From assembly GCA_964304625.1 (NCBI GenBank), contig OZ199839.1:9424001-9488000 (forward strand): a stretch of 64,000 nt of DNA, read 5' to 3'. The translations under genes were made by a program, and so were the position numbers. Source of the DNA: Kudoa neothunni (Eukaryota; Cnidaria). This document shows positions 12,901-25,200 of the stretch, one piece after another (the stretch's first letter is position 1; the number at the start of each line of letters is the position of its first letter). Under the pieces are notes generated by a model that was not told the origin of the DNA, did not search any database, and worked only from the letters and a program-made list of their open reading frames with translations.

Positions 12901-13235
12901 AAAAATCCTTGGAAACCTACAAAAATTAACGAATATTAAAAAAAAATATTTGTATAGTAAAGCATGTGAGTTTCTGGATTGTGTAATTTCTACCTTTTAC
13001 GTAATTTTCCTTCGTCCAAAAAATACGCTATATCAAATATTTGGTATGTTATTATTTTTGAAATTTTTGGAGCAGATAAAAATCGTTGACATTTAAAATT
13101 ATTTAGGAGAATATATTCAAAATAGAACATCATGAAGGTGCAATTTTTTCCCTTGTTTATTTAAAATTTAAACGCACATTTGGCACGGAAGGGCTAAATT
13201 AAGAAATTTAGTAATCTACCAATATTTCAATTTAA
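9934..13235. other. Long AT-rich region, mostly featureless
   Basis: No recognisable genes except a weak two-exon candidate at 12330-12533. The sequence is AT-rich with many short A/T runs. A minus-strand frame at 11945-12190 has no motif and is not called. Confidence 0.4.
12330..12533 (+). CDS. Weak candidate small two-exon ORF
   Basis: Joining 12330-12354 to 12391-12533 across a 36-bp GT-AG intron gives a 55-residue frame from ATG to TAA, with a charged, non-repetitive middle (EILRLESECNERLYFLEKL). Intron size and AT-rich intron composition match the real genes here. No family is recognised. It could equally be a chance frame or a piece of a larger, decayed gene. Confidence 0.2.
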
Positions 13236-15724
13236 CCTTATGAGCATACCAAAACCGCCTATACATTAAGAGTTTTGGGGGTAGAATGTACCCCATGTTT
13301 TTATTCATTTATTCCGTGTAAAATATTTTATAAAGAAATTTTACAGTTTTTAAAAAAATTCTATCGTAAAGAAAAGATTATAATTGTAAAATACTGCGTT
13401 TCCGATGTACACCGGAAATTAACTATCAACAATTACGATTTATTTTAGTTATATTCTCTATTTTAGTTCGATTAAATCGATTTGTATAATAAAAAATTTT
13501 ATATATAAATTATCATTAGAAAAAATTTAACAAAGATATACTTAAAATTCAGCTGATACAATTTTAATGAATTATGTTATTAGAATTTATTTCATTAGTT
13601 TCGGATTATTTCTAATATAAAACGTTCTTTAAGTTATAAATATAGTTACAACATGTTTCAAACTTTTTATATCTATCGTCTCAGATATAATAATCACAAC
13701 GACACTTAATTTTGGTGACATTGGCTATTCGGAGACAAATGTTGCATTATGATCTACTGCAATTTTACATTTATGATTAAAGAATGCATCAGTAAGAACA
13801 AAGTAATAAACAAAACAGATATATAGATTAATTTTTAGGTTGATCTACACGGTTACAACAAATGATTTTTGAATGGTTATTGCAGCAACGTTTCGAGCAC
13901 TTATAACAGCGTGTTTTTGTTTTTTTATCAGATAACCTAGAACAAATGTTACATCTTTCTTCGATTCAGAGAGAATATTTTCATCGAATGGAATAGACTC
14001 CTCGCCGCCAACAAAAGGTTTGATTAATAAATCTGTCAACTGTTCCGAATACTGATTTTTTGAGATACTGAGGTACTTGAAAATGACTTTGTATAAGTAA
14101 TAGGAATTTACCAGGCTCATATCAATCATGTTGTAAAAAATCACCATTGGCCACCTTTTGGTATATCATTTTACGCTCGTTATTGACAATATTCGATCGA
14201 TCGTATCCACGCCTCCTTTGGTTTTATTGTAGGCCAGAATAACTTTAGGTTTTTTTGTTTTATCATTTGTAATATTTGTGTTGTTGGAAGATGTAGCTAG
14301 TAAAATAATTTCCATATTCTTTTTGGTGTATATGATAATAACATATTTTTTCCATTGAATACAATAATAAAAATAGAGGAAAAAACCTCTCTTGATTTTC
14401 GGGGCTTTAAAATAGGCGGGATGTTTCTTTTATTATGTCTGAGTGTTCCTAACAATGTTAAATTTAGATCAAGAAGTTTCTTCCCTAACGAAAGAGATGT
14501 GAAAAGTTATCACATACGATGTTTCGATCGGTTTCTTTTAAATAAGAATAAAAATATAAAACGACATTTTCTCCGACATTTTTTGCTCTTTGGGCATTTT
14601 TATTTCTACTGTGATAGACACATATATTGTGGGTAAAATTGGTGATTGGGTTTATTAGAAGAAAAAACTTTGTGTCATACACAGCTGGTTTGGAAGGCAT
14701 ATACTGTTTAAATGAACATCTATCACGAAACGCAACTAGTTGTTCATCAACAGTTAGATCATCATGCGGAATTAAATACATGGGTAAAATATTTTTCCAT
14801 TTTTCAAATACATCCCTTATGTAACAGAATTTGTCGTTTACCTTACACATTCCTCTAGTGGCATAGTCATCAAAATGGAGACTTCTGTTAATCTGTGTAA
14901 ACCTTGCCAATGGCATAACATTTCGGAAAATCTCAAGCTCTTTATCAATACTCCATAATTGTTTGAGGGATTCCATTTTGTATTTGAATATTGACATGTG
15001 AATTAAAATGCCAAGATATAATTTAAATTAAATAATATTTAATATCTTTCATTTTTCACAGTAATGAAAAGCTCCATATTTGTTAGTATTTGCAATGACG
15101 GTTTGATCAAACTCATCATTAGAGAATAAAGTAAAACAATCAACAGTATTACAAATCCGTGAGTTTGCATATGCAGTTATGCCCAGCTTTTTCGTCATCA
15201 TATTTTCATTTTTAGTTTTTGTAGTGGTTGGGATAGCGGATGTCCACAACACATTTATATCCACGTATAAATTGTTGTGATCAAAATCATCCAAATAATC
15301 ATCTTCAAGTTTGCTGAAATCAGATTCATCGGTAGTTGGAAATTGGCGGTCAATCTCTTCCATTTCAAAGCAAGGATGCAACCGGGTGAAATCACACACC
15401 TACGGAAACCAACAAACTCGAATTTTCTAATAGATTGCAACGATAGAAATTTTTATAAACTTGCAATTTTTCTTTACATAATTTTAGAATTTATTATAAG
15501 AAAAAAAAATTGGGGTTCATTCGACCCCATAAAATGCCAGGTGTATATAATTGATATAAAATCTCGATAAGAGAGAAATCTCAAATGATTAAAAAATATT
15601 TAAAAAACTTATTAAATTTTTGAGGAATAATGATGGTAAAGTCGACTTTTTAGACAACGGATGATCCGCAAAACCACCTCGACTTATTGCTGAGGTCCAA
15701 TGGACCCCTAAAATGCTCTAAAGG
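13236..15724 (-). mobile_element. Degraded piggyBac element
   Basis: The left end follows TTAA (13232-13235) and begins CCTTATGAGCAT. The right end, read on the other strand, is CCTTTAGAGCAT and abuts TTAT (15725-15728), probably a mutated TTAA. Length of about 2.5 kb is normal for an autonomous piggyBac. The interior encodes piggyBac transposase fragments on the minus strand. Ends are imperfect, as expected for an old copy. Confidence 0.6.
13845..15440 (-). pseudogene. piggyBac transposase, fragmented
   Basis: Three minus-strand frames in order along one transposase. 15049-15399 is an acidic N-terminal part. 14485-14997 is the core, with LTVDEQLVAFRDRCSFKQYM, the conserved piggyBac catalytic block, followed by the KPAVYDTKFF segment. 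13845-14147 is the C-terminal part, with a YNMIDMSLVNSYYLYK block similar to the piggyBac C-terminal core. Frameshifts or stops separate the pieces and the Cys-rich tail is not intact. It lies wholly inside the TTAA-flanked element and is inactive. Confidence 0.75.
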
Positions 15725-15788
15725 TTATGGATCATTAAAATAATAATGTATGCATGATTAGTAAGGACTTTATTAACAGCCTATGGTA

Positions 15789-16385
15789 GAGGGGTTCTCA
15801 GCTGTTTTTTAAATTTACCACCTTAACTTGGAAGCCAAATTCATATTTAATTTAAGATTTTATACTGGTTCAACAATGGCAGAGGTTATTTGATAGGTAA
15901 ATTCTTGTTTTAAATAGCGCGTACGCTTTCATAATAACAATTTTTTCTCCCATCAACTCTTAACTCACATGCTGTCTACAAATTTTATTTTTTAGATGCT
16001 ACTAAATTGAATTATATCTATATATCTATCCCAATCCCTCACTCTGGGGTTAGACATAATTAAAAGCAGTCAAAACTAACGATAAACTTTAATATTATTT
16101 ACCATGTAAGTAGTCATTTTATGTATTACTATTATAAGCTACACTACTGAAAATAAACGAACCAATAAGGAAGAGGCCGATTATAGTTTTGTTAATAGTC
16201 GTTAAATATTTATTCCTGAAAACATTTTATGCATTTATGCCGACTCCTTATTGAGTTTAATGGCCATGAAAAATATAATTCCTTAGAAATCCTTATGTAC
16301 GTCACAAACCCACAATCCAAAACTTTAACTTTTCTAATTTTGATGTTACTTAATTTACTTCCGGTTGAGAGGTTGAGAACCCCTG
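15789..16385. mobile_element. Non-autonomous hAT-type element
   Basis: The left end reads GAGGGGTTCTCAG. The right end, read on the other strand, is CAGGGGTTCTCAAC. Both fit the widespread hAT terminal form CAGNGGTTCTCAA. The 8-bp flanks are ctatggta on the left and ctttagta on the right, six of eight identical, consistent with an aged 8-bp target duplication. The roughly 600-bp interior shows no transposase. Confidence 0.6.
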
Positions 16386-16552
16386 CTTTAGTAGATTTCG
16401 TACGAACAGTTAATTCGCGAACAATAGATAGATAACAAAGAAACAGGGTTTGTGTGGTTAAACATTGTGCGTACTCAAAAAAGGAGAATTATTAATAGAC
16501 AAGAAAATCCATTACGACAATGTGGTTAACAAATCTTCATAACTAATGTATA

Positions 16553-17443
16553 TCAGTTATTATCCTTAAGATGAACGAACTTTTCGCCAATCTTGATTTT
16601 GCTACCCAAATTTCGTAGATGTTTACGGAACGAATCACATAGAGGTTGATCATCAAAAACCTCAGAATGAATATCAATCTTATGAATTTGGCCATATTTG
16701 CTCAATACCTATAAGCAGAGAGATAAATCAAACAATTCAACGTGCAATTCATACATCTGCCTCAAGTTTTTCTAGTTTTAATCGATGGTTTTCGGTATTG
16801 GAAAGACAGTCCACAATACATTGTTTCCAATCGAAATCGCTGTCACCAGCAGATTCCATCCCAGAAGAATTAACCACACTGGAAGAGGGGTTATTCTTGT
16901 AACTTTTATCGAGAACAGCCCACAGTTTTTGTCTTGTTTCACTATCATTTATCTTTACACAACTTTTACAAAAATTCTACAAGTACAAAATATAAAAATC
17001 AAGATAACAACAATATCAAATCAATATGATCTACATCAAATTTGGTCTTTGTTTGCGGAATATTTTTCATTTTAGCCAACACCTTCAAATACCCCTTAAT
17101 CTCAGGGTCGATTACTCCCTCGTTTCGAATGTATGTACCATGGGAAATATTTTGAATATGCTAAAACGATTCAATAAACTTCAAAAAGCAACTCAAACTC
17201 ACATTTAACCAAGAGTTTTGTTTGATATCACCTCGGGTAACCTTATTATGAGTGGACCTTGGTGTATACTTTTTCTTCTCTACCAAACAACGTTGATGCT
17301 TTAACGCCAACTCCAAGGTAAACTCATTATCGCAGTCTATACAAGAGAAATTATCACCTTCTGTGCAATTGAATTCAACATGAGCTGGCAATTTGTTTTT
17401 TGCGTAAAACATCCCCACAATAATTGCACACAAACTGTGCCAT
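16553..17443 (-). CDS. LYAR: LYAR-type nucleolar zinc-finger protein
   Basis: Homologue of the cell growth-regulating nucleolar protein LYAR, which binds nucleic acid and is linked to rRNA processing. Four exons (17203-17443, 17035-17160, 16755-16976, 16553-16708; introns 42, 58 and 46 bp) give about 247 residues against about 380 in human, the basic middle being shorter. The N-terminus MAQFVCNYCGD carries the first zinc-finger cysteines. FSCIDCDNEF, then KHQRC, then RGDIKQNSWL match the second finger and its signature LSCIDC..dF and GDIKQqaW. The C-terminal part (FDWKQCIVDCLS and later GSKIKIGEKFVHLKD) matches the conserved LYAR tail. One oddity: exon 1 is one base too long at an A6 run near 17410; a run of five would restore frame, and every other exon is in phase. 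This is probably a sequence error. Confidence 0.85.
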
Positions 17444-19248
17444 CACTTAAGTTGTTTTGGGTGATATGCGCAACCACGTGCCATTTTCTTGTATGATCCG
17501 ATATTGAAAAAGCTATACACTGATAGCCCTCAATGTAGATCAAGCAAAAAATCACCATTACGATAAGTAAAATTATTTAAAGGTGCTAATAAATGACAAT
17601 GAAAACCAACAGAAATCAAATGTTTCGCTATCACCCCATGAAATCCCTTTTATTATAAAGTGGTATGTGGAACGATATGTACACAGACACTGCACACAAC
17701 TACACCTTTTACTATGTTGAATATCCTAATACGGTTGTTCTAATATCTGATTTAATATTGGTATTCTGTTAGCACGAATTTTGAAGTAATACTCTTGCTG
17801 GGTTAATATTATAGGTGAATACCATTAAAACCTGATTTTGACATTAAATATTGGACCATTAAAAATATAACCAAGTGTTATAAATTAATACCAATAGCTA
17901 ATTTTTAACTTGCATTGATATATTTCACTCAATATCATCATTTTTCGTTCACTGATCGAACTACAATGTCAAGTGTAATGTGTGTGATTATCCCAAAGAG
18001 AGTATCAATGACACTCACACTAAAGTTAAAATCCAATCGATGTGATATTTCAATCAGACGTTACTTATAATATTGGGTATTAGATAATTGTTCCAATGAA
18101 AGAAAGAGCTAGGAATTCCATGCCTGAGCAATTGTGGATTCCATTTGGTTAATGGTATAGTTTCTGCGGGTCTCACGTCACACGCGTGACATTCATCGCG
18201 TATCACGCCGTATCTCACGTAGAAGTCTTATATGAGATTGATGTGTTAACATAAATCAATTATATTTCATTAAAGGTGTGTACTGATATATAATTGATTG
18301 TAAAAAGAAAACATTACTACATGTTTTAAAAAGCGAGAGAATCGATATATAAAAAACTATTCAAGGATTATTGTTTTTCATCCAACAATATCTCATTGTT
18401 ATAACAAAAAAAATTACTGGATATGCTCCAACAACAAAAATTAAATAAAAAATTAATTTGTAGCATCTCAAGTAAAAAACTATAACCTCCATCATTATTA
18501 AATATGGAATAATATCTATAATACAAATTTTGTTATGTGATTCAGGTGAAATAAAACTGATCCGTATACAAATTACAGTTCTATTAAGATTAAACTGTCA
18601 AGTCAACTACATAAGTTCTCAATACTTACTATGTTCAACAAAAAATTTATACGATGTCATGGAATATATGAATAGCAATTTTTATTAAATTTCATGATAA
18701 CTATTGAAACATCAATTTTAGCCTCAAAACTTATGATTGGTTCTAACGAAACATCCTCAAGTAATGTAATAACTCAAGACCGCACAAAATAAATTTGGAC
18801 TCAACAGGGCTGAGGAAGTCTGAGAAATTCTAATGTTAAGTTTTTTGAAGCAACTATTAGGTGTAAAAATCTGTTTAAAATATGTCATGTTATATTATTT
18901 CACAGCACTGATATAATTTCCAGAAAATTCAATATAAACAGTTTTCTAGTTAAATTAGACCTTCACCGAACTTTCTGATTCTAACTAAACATTTGCAACT
19001 AATTTCTTATAAAAAGGTAAGAGAAGCGCATTATTAACTGTAGTCCTTTTCTCTGAATACCCTTTTTGGTCTAAAATCCGAATATCACGTCACAAATCTG
19101 TCTTAGACAATATTGTTTGATGTTGTCTACGATTTTACAACACACTATATCGAGCGAAAATAGAAACAAGTTGACTAAAAATTGTACTCTACAACACACC
19201 AAGTGCGTATTTACATAAAAAGTAATTACTAACACGATTATAATACAT
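17444..19248. other. Intergenic region between LYAR and XPR1
   Basis: No gene found. A small cluster of CACG/CGTG-containing steps at 18170-18230 stands out in otherwise AT-rich sequence and may belong to the LYAR promoter region, but no defined site can be named. Confidence 0.35.
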
Positions 19249-22200
19249 TCAGGAATCAAGACTAGGAAGATCTTGTTTGATGAGGGGTTTAATGGAGATA
19301 TCGCGCACAGTTCGGTATTTACCAATGTTGTTGAGATGTTCATTTTCAACCCGAAAAAAGTTCCAAACCCATCGTCTACAAACAACAACATAAATCGAAC
19401 GATACAACAAAAATCATACCTAAGTGCGTCAAACACTTCGAAAGACGTATCAAGTATGAATCTGTCAAGAGTTGAGTAGGTGGTTCGAACATAACGGAAA
19501 ATCCATAAGTAACGTACAATTACATTAAAAATCAATGCCAACACATAAATCCACTAGAGAAGGAACAATTAGTATTAATCAGAATTTAATCAAATCACAT
19601 TGTTCTTATATATACGCTTCTTTCGCCATTTAAATCTATGTTTAGGCCTCGAATATACAATCAAACTCCAATCTACACATATATCCCAAATGGTAAGGTA
19701 AATCGTAGCCAATAGTTTTGGGATGATGACCATATATACATGTTTTCCAACTTCTAAAATGTAGTCATTACAAAAACTTAGCCTATAATTCGGATTTGAA
19801 GAAAAGCACAGAAATTAGGTCGGGTTTCTTTCTCATCAATATCATGTTCAACCATTAATTAAATGAAAAAGCGAAATGTCAAAATAAATTATGAAAATTA
19901 ATATTTCAATGTATGCTGGCTTATCTAATAATATATGGAGAAATCAATAATATACCAATATAAACTCTATGGAACGCATAGAATATTTCCACAACGACAC
20001 ATGAAAGATATTTGGCCATATTATACAAGTGAACGTTATCTTTCGTGTTCCAGTAACGTCGGATGCACTGTAGAGCTCGAATAAAAAAAGGAGCAGCTCC
20101 AACTATGTAAATAGTGGGCATTTTAGGCGAATCACATTCCACTATAAACAGTTGTTATTGAATTCGTCAAAAGAGTTCGGTTGATACCTCCATAAGTGCT
20201 TAAAATTAATGAGCAAGCCATAAAATTCACATCTTTCAGAGGTCCAACCAAACTAGTCATTTGATCGCCCAGCCAGAAATCAGCAAATCGAACAAACACA
20301 AATCCAGCCAAAATATTGTTCATCTAAGTTAATAAAAGGTTAAAATAGTAGATTAAGCTCAGACAGATTAATAATCATAAATAACAATAGATTTAAAATA
20401 ATTACCAACGCCTTCAAGAAGAAATATCGAGAGGATCTGTAGAACATTTTCAGTGGATTTACCGTTAAACCAATAATTGTTAACGACGAAACCAATGGGA
20501 ACACTGTGGGTAATATACCCAACTCTTTGTGGAACATATAGCCACACATGCCTACAAAAACTATGGCCACAAATACTAAACCAATCTAAAATGAACAAAT
20601 TTAATTAATAAGTTAAAAGCAACTAAACACATTATTTTCCATTTTTAACAATATAACCATTAAAAATAATAATTTATGAAAATAAATGTACATTACCGAG
20701 AGTGCTTCTGCAAATCCAATATGATGGCGGGGATCTATTTCAAATATCAACACATGGTTCACACCACAGTGCCGCCAGGTGTAAATATTCAAACTCACCA
20801 AAACAACAAATATCGAAATAATAAGCTGCCCCCGAAACATTATTAATATTGCTTCCATGTTATCGGGGGGACTATAAAAATCTAACGAAAGTCACACAAA
20901 ATCAACCCAAAACTCAACTCACATTTCGCTATGATAATTGCCAACAAAAGTACAATTGTAGAAAAAGATGCTCCCATTACAAATGAGGGGTAGCTGACTT
21001 TCTAAAAAAACAAGATTATTATTCATCTAACAAATATTTTCGCTATTTGACCTTAGCGCACCAAACTTAGGCTACTTTTATTAATTAATATTAATCAAAT
21101 AATTAAATATATTTATATATTTAATCAATCAATCAATCAATCAATTAATTAATTATTAATACTGGTCTAAATATCCAAACATTGTTCGAGTTTTTTACTT
21201 AGAGAAATTTGGATTTTCTCAAAAATTGAATTTTATTTGAATCGTTATTGAATGAGTTTAACCCTCTCGTTCCCATTGTCCACTTTAGTGAACAAAAAAT
21301 TAATTCGCTTAAATATTTATGCTCACTGATTATTAAAGAATACGTTATGAATATGATAAACATAAGTTTATATTCTATACATTAAATGAGATACTGCCAG
21401 TGACCAGTTTTACGCACTTTTAAAAATCGCATTTATTTTACAAAATCTATGATGAAAAAATAAATAATATATCTAATAACACATTTATTTATAAATTACA
21501 ATGAAAAAAATTTTATATGATCCTAAATTTTGCGATACAGATATTGCGTGATTTACCAATTTTACGCACCTTTTCTGACCCAATTTGGTTTATAGTTTTG
21601 ATAAAAATGACGTAAATGATTAATAAAAATAAATCTAAGAATCAAACAATTGAAGAGAAATATAAAATTATAATATATTTTCATGGTATTACCTCAAGAG
21701 ATGCAAAGATTGCTACTATTAAGCATTTTAATGTATCAACAATATCCACTCATAATGATATTTTAAAAAATGAAGAGAAAATTATAGATGTGTTTGAGGG
21801 GAGATTGGTTTGTAAAAATAGGATAAATCTAAATGATGGCACCAATATTTCCCTCGGTGAATGTGTCTATAATTGGATATGCTGGATGCGATCCAAAAAA
21901 ATTGAATTAACTGCCACAGACATCATTGATAAGAGAAACGAAATTACCAAAGAAAAGAATTTACCATCAAATGCAACATACGGTTGTTTTCGATGTTTTA
22001 AATCGAGATTCAATCTCTAAAAAATAAATTTCCATGGCGAAGCGGCTGACATTGAACCATGTGCAAGTTCTGAATGGCTTTCTCAACTTTAAAATTTATG
22101 TGAAGGATATAATGATGATTGCATCTATAATATAGATGAGGTCGATTTGTTTTATTAGCAACAACGAGGTATATATTTTCATTTGTCATAACTGCAGATT

Positions 22201-25200
22201 TTATACAGGAAAAAGTTATGTAAGCTCCATAGAGAGTCATACAAAGGACACAAAAAAGTCTAAAAAACGAATGACCGTTTTATTCAGTACATCACTCCGC
22301 GGAGAAAAACCTGAATCTTTGGTTATTGGACCTAGTCGAATGCCCAGATGATTTAAAAACATAAACAACCTTCGAGTTTTATATGAATCCAACAATAAGT
22401 TTTGGATGACTAGTAAAATCTACCTAAGATATCTGTCTAAAATCAATTCTGTGTTTACGAACAAAAAAACAAAAATCTCACCAAAAGAAAATCATTCAGT
22501 AAAATTAAGCTGATCTTTTTACCAAAAAATACCACTAGTTTATTGCTACCCCTAGATCAAGAGATTATTCATTCATTCAAATGTGCATAAAAATGATGAA
22601 AAAATACACTTCGTGTACTGAGGTGGGATTAGAACCAACTCCCCCAACTATTTTAGATGCGACGGTGTTTAATAAGCAGGCGCGAGAGTGTGTAAGCGTA
22701 CCCACCATCATGAATTGTTTTAAAAAAGTGGGGTATTCATCTCGGCAACCTGACCCTGTACCAGCTGACAGCATTTTGATATCACCAGACAAAGGGTTCA
22801 GTGAAATATGTGACACAACTCATCCTAATACATTACAAGAAGAAATTGAGGATATGATTGCTGAGGGAGATGCAATGCAATAGAGAATACCAATAGGTTT
22901 AAAGCCCTAAATTTTGAAAAATTCGATGAGTCTTCAGTTATAGGTAAAAAATATTCAAGTTGATTTATATTAACTTTATGTAGAGAGCGATGATCATAAT
23001 GAAGATGAAGCGAATTGTGAAAAAATTGACATTTTGTAAAGAAATCCAATATCATGTCAGAAGGCTTTGATTTATTTTAAGGGGTAAAAAATATTCTACA
23101 AGTTTTATAAAGATGATCGATCAGCCATCTTAGCATCGTTAGAAGAAGATACACTCAATCAAAAATAACTAATTACTTCCATTTAAAAAATGATTAAACA
23201 CTATATTGTCTCAAATTTGCGCATTCTAATTATGCTATTTAATAAATAATTGAATATTTTCGTGCAGACGCGCTCGCATAAAGTACGTAAAACCGGTTAC
23301 TGGCTGTAATATATTAATAAATGTTTGATGGTCATTTTCATTTGTGATACAACCTTCTCTTTTTATAACGCGTAAATAATCTAAAACATTTGGAGAAATA
23401 AGTATCAATAAATCATAAAATGTTATTGAAAAGGATTAATTTTGTAAAAAATGAATATTTAATTAATTTGGGATTTAAATTACCGAAAAACACACAAATC
23501 TCAGCGTGGGTATTATAATGGACATTGGGGCTTCGATAGTATATTCTAAATTCTAAAGGACCACGATATTCGTTTTATTTAGAAAGAAAATGGAAAAACC
23601 ATCACAAAAGAAGTAATTGTATTTCCGGATGTGATGGTAGATAAGTAGGACTATCCTATCACTCACAATAACGTGGCAGAATTGGGTGATGAAACATATC
23701 AAGATTCCAGTGATTCCGATGACTATAAAATTTTAAAATATAAATGGGAAAAGAATCAGAGTGTTCCAAGTCCATCCGAAAATTTAGAAATCAATGAGAC
23801 AATTTTTAGCAACTGACATGACCTCATATTGCCCATTGAGTATTTCAAATTTTTTTCAAGTATGAGTTGACATCAATTATTGCATATGAATCAAATCTAT
23901 ACACTACTCAACGAAACGAAAATTTCAAAACTGATATTAAGGAAATAAAAAAACAACTGGGGGTTTTGATTATTACGGGGATGTTAAGAATGGCGTGGCA
24001 TCGATGTTATTGGTCGAAACTTATGAACTATCCCCTCGTTCCCGAGACTTTCTCAGGGAACCGTTTTGAGCAAATATATAAATACTTGCACCTCGCGGAT
24101 AATTCTAAAATAATCGTGGATCCCTAATTCGCTCAAATGCGACAAATTCACTAAGATTAGACCTTTGTTAGATTCTGTTAGAGAATCGTATCTAAAGATT
24201 GAGACCCAACGAAACCACACAATTGGCGAACAGATTATCTCGTTTAAAGGAAAATGTGAAGCCAAGGAATACGTCCCTAATAAACAAACAAAATGGGGGG
24301 TTTAAAATGTTTGCGAGATGTGGCGTTAGTGGTTTGGTTTACGATTTTCATCCTTACGATGGACGAAAACCTGCCGTCAGCAAACGCTTTGGTCTTGTGT
24401 CTGGCCATTTTGTCATAAAGCTGTGAGAAAGTCTATCATTGAGCGAATCGTATTTCACTTATTTCGACAACTGGTTTAAATTGATCCCGCTCTAAATCTT
24501 CTTAAAACGAAGAAATATCTATTCTGTTGCTACGATACGTATTAACAAAGATTTAAAAAAAGAAGGACGTGGCTCGTATGATTCTGCACATGACTCTGGC
24601 AATGAAATATCAATAACAAAATGGTTTGATGGGGCAGTCTCAAAGTCAAAAAGATTCGTTAGGTCTAAGAAAAAAATGGTAGAAATTCCTTGTCCAACTG
24701 TTTGTTAAGGAATATAACCACAATATGGGTGGGGCTGACCTATCCGATATGCTTATGCCACGTTATGTTACGAAACATAAGTGCATAAGGTAATGATTTA
24801 GTGTCTTTTTTGGGCTCTAAAAACATTCATGGTTAACGCTTGGCTACTTTATAAACTAAATTGTTCGGTGAGACGTACCGATAAGAATGAAGTAATGGAT
24901 TCGTTGGATTTTTCTTTAAAAGTTAATGAAAGTCTTATCTACCATCAAGCAATGACTACTCAAACGAAACGCGGTAGACCCTCACTTAATCAAACTGATA
25001 ACGGAAAAAGTTACGCCAACATCGATATATTGGGGTGAAATAATGAGGTTTACTTTCTCAAGATATTATCTACTGCGAGATTCATTTTAATTCGATACGT
25101 CTATAAACTAGGTCAAATATGGGGAACATTGACCTAAAATTAATTATAGGGGAGATTAAAATAATATATTTTATGAAAAATATGCGGAAAAAATAATTTA

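Noticed and set aside
19249..21001. EXS exons considered as a separate SPX-less gene
   Set aside because: The SPX exons upstream end in phase 0 at 27639 and the first EXS exon begins in phase 0 at 21001, with conserved sequence on both sides, so one gene with a long intron explains both.
22577..22816. Minus-strand frame of 79 codons
   Set aside because: Antisense to the Tigger transposase tail, which reads [12 protein letters not shown] on the plus strand.
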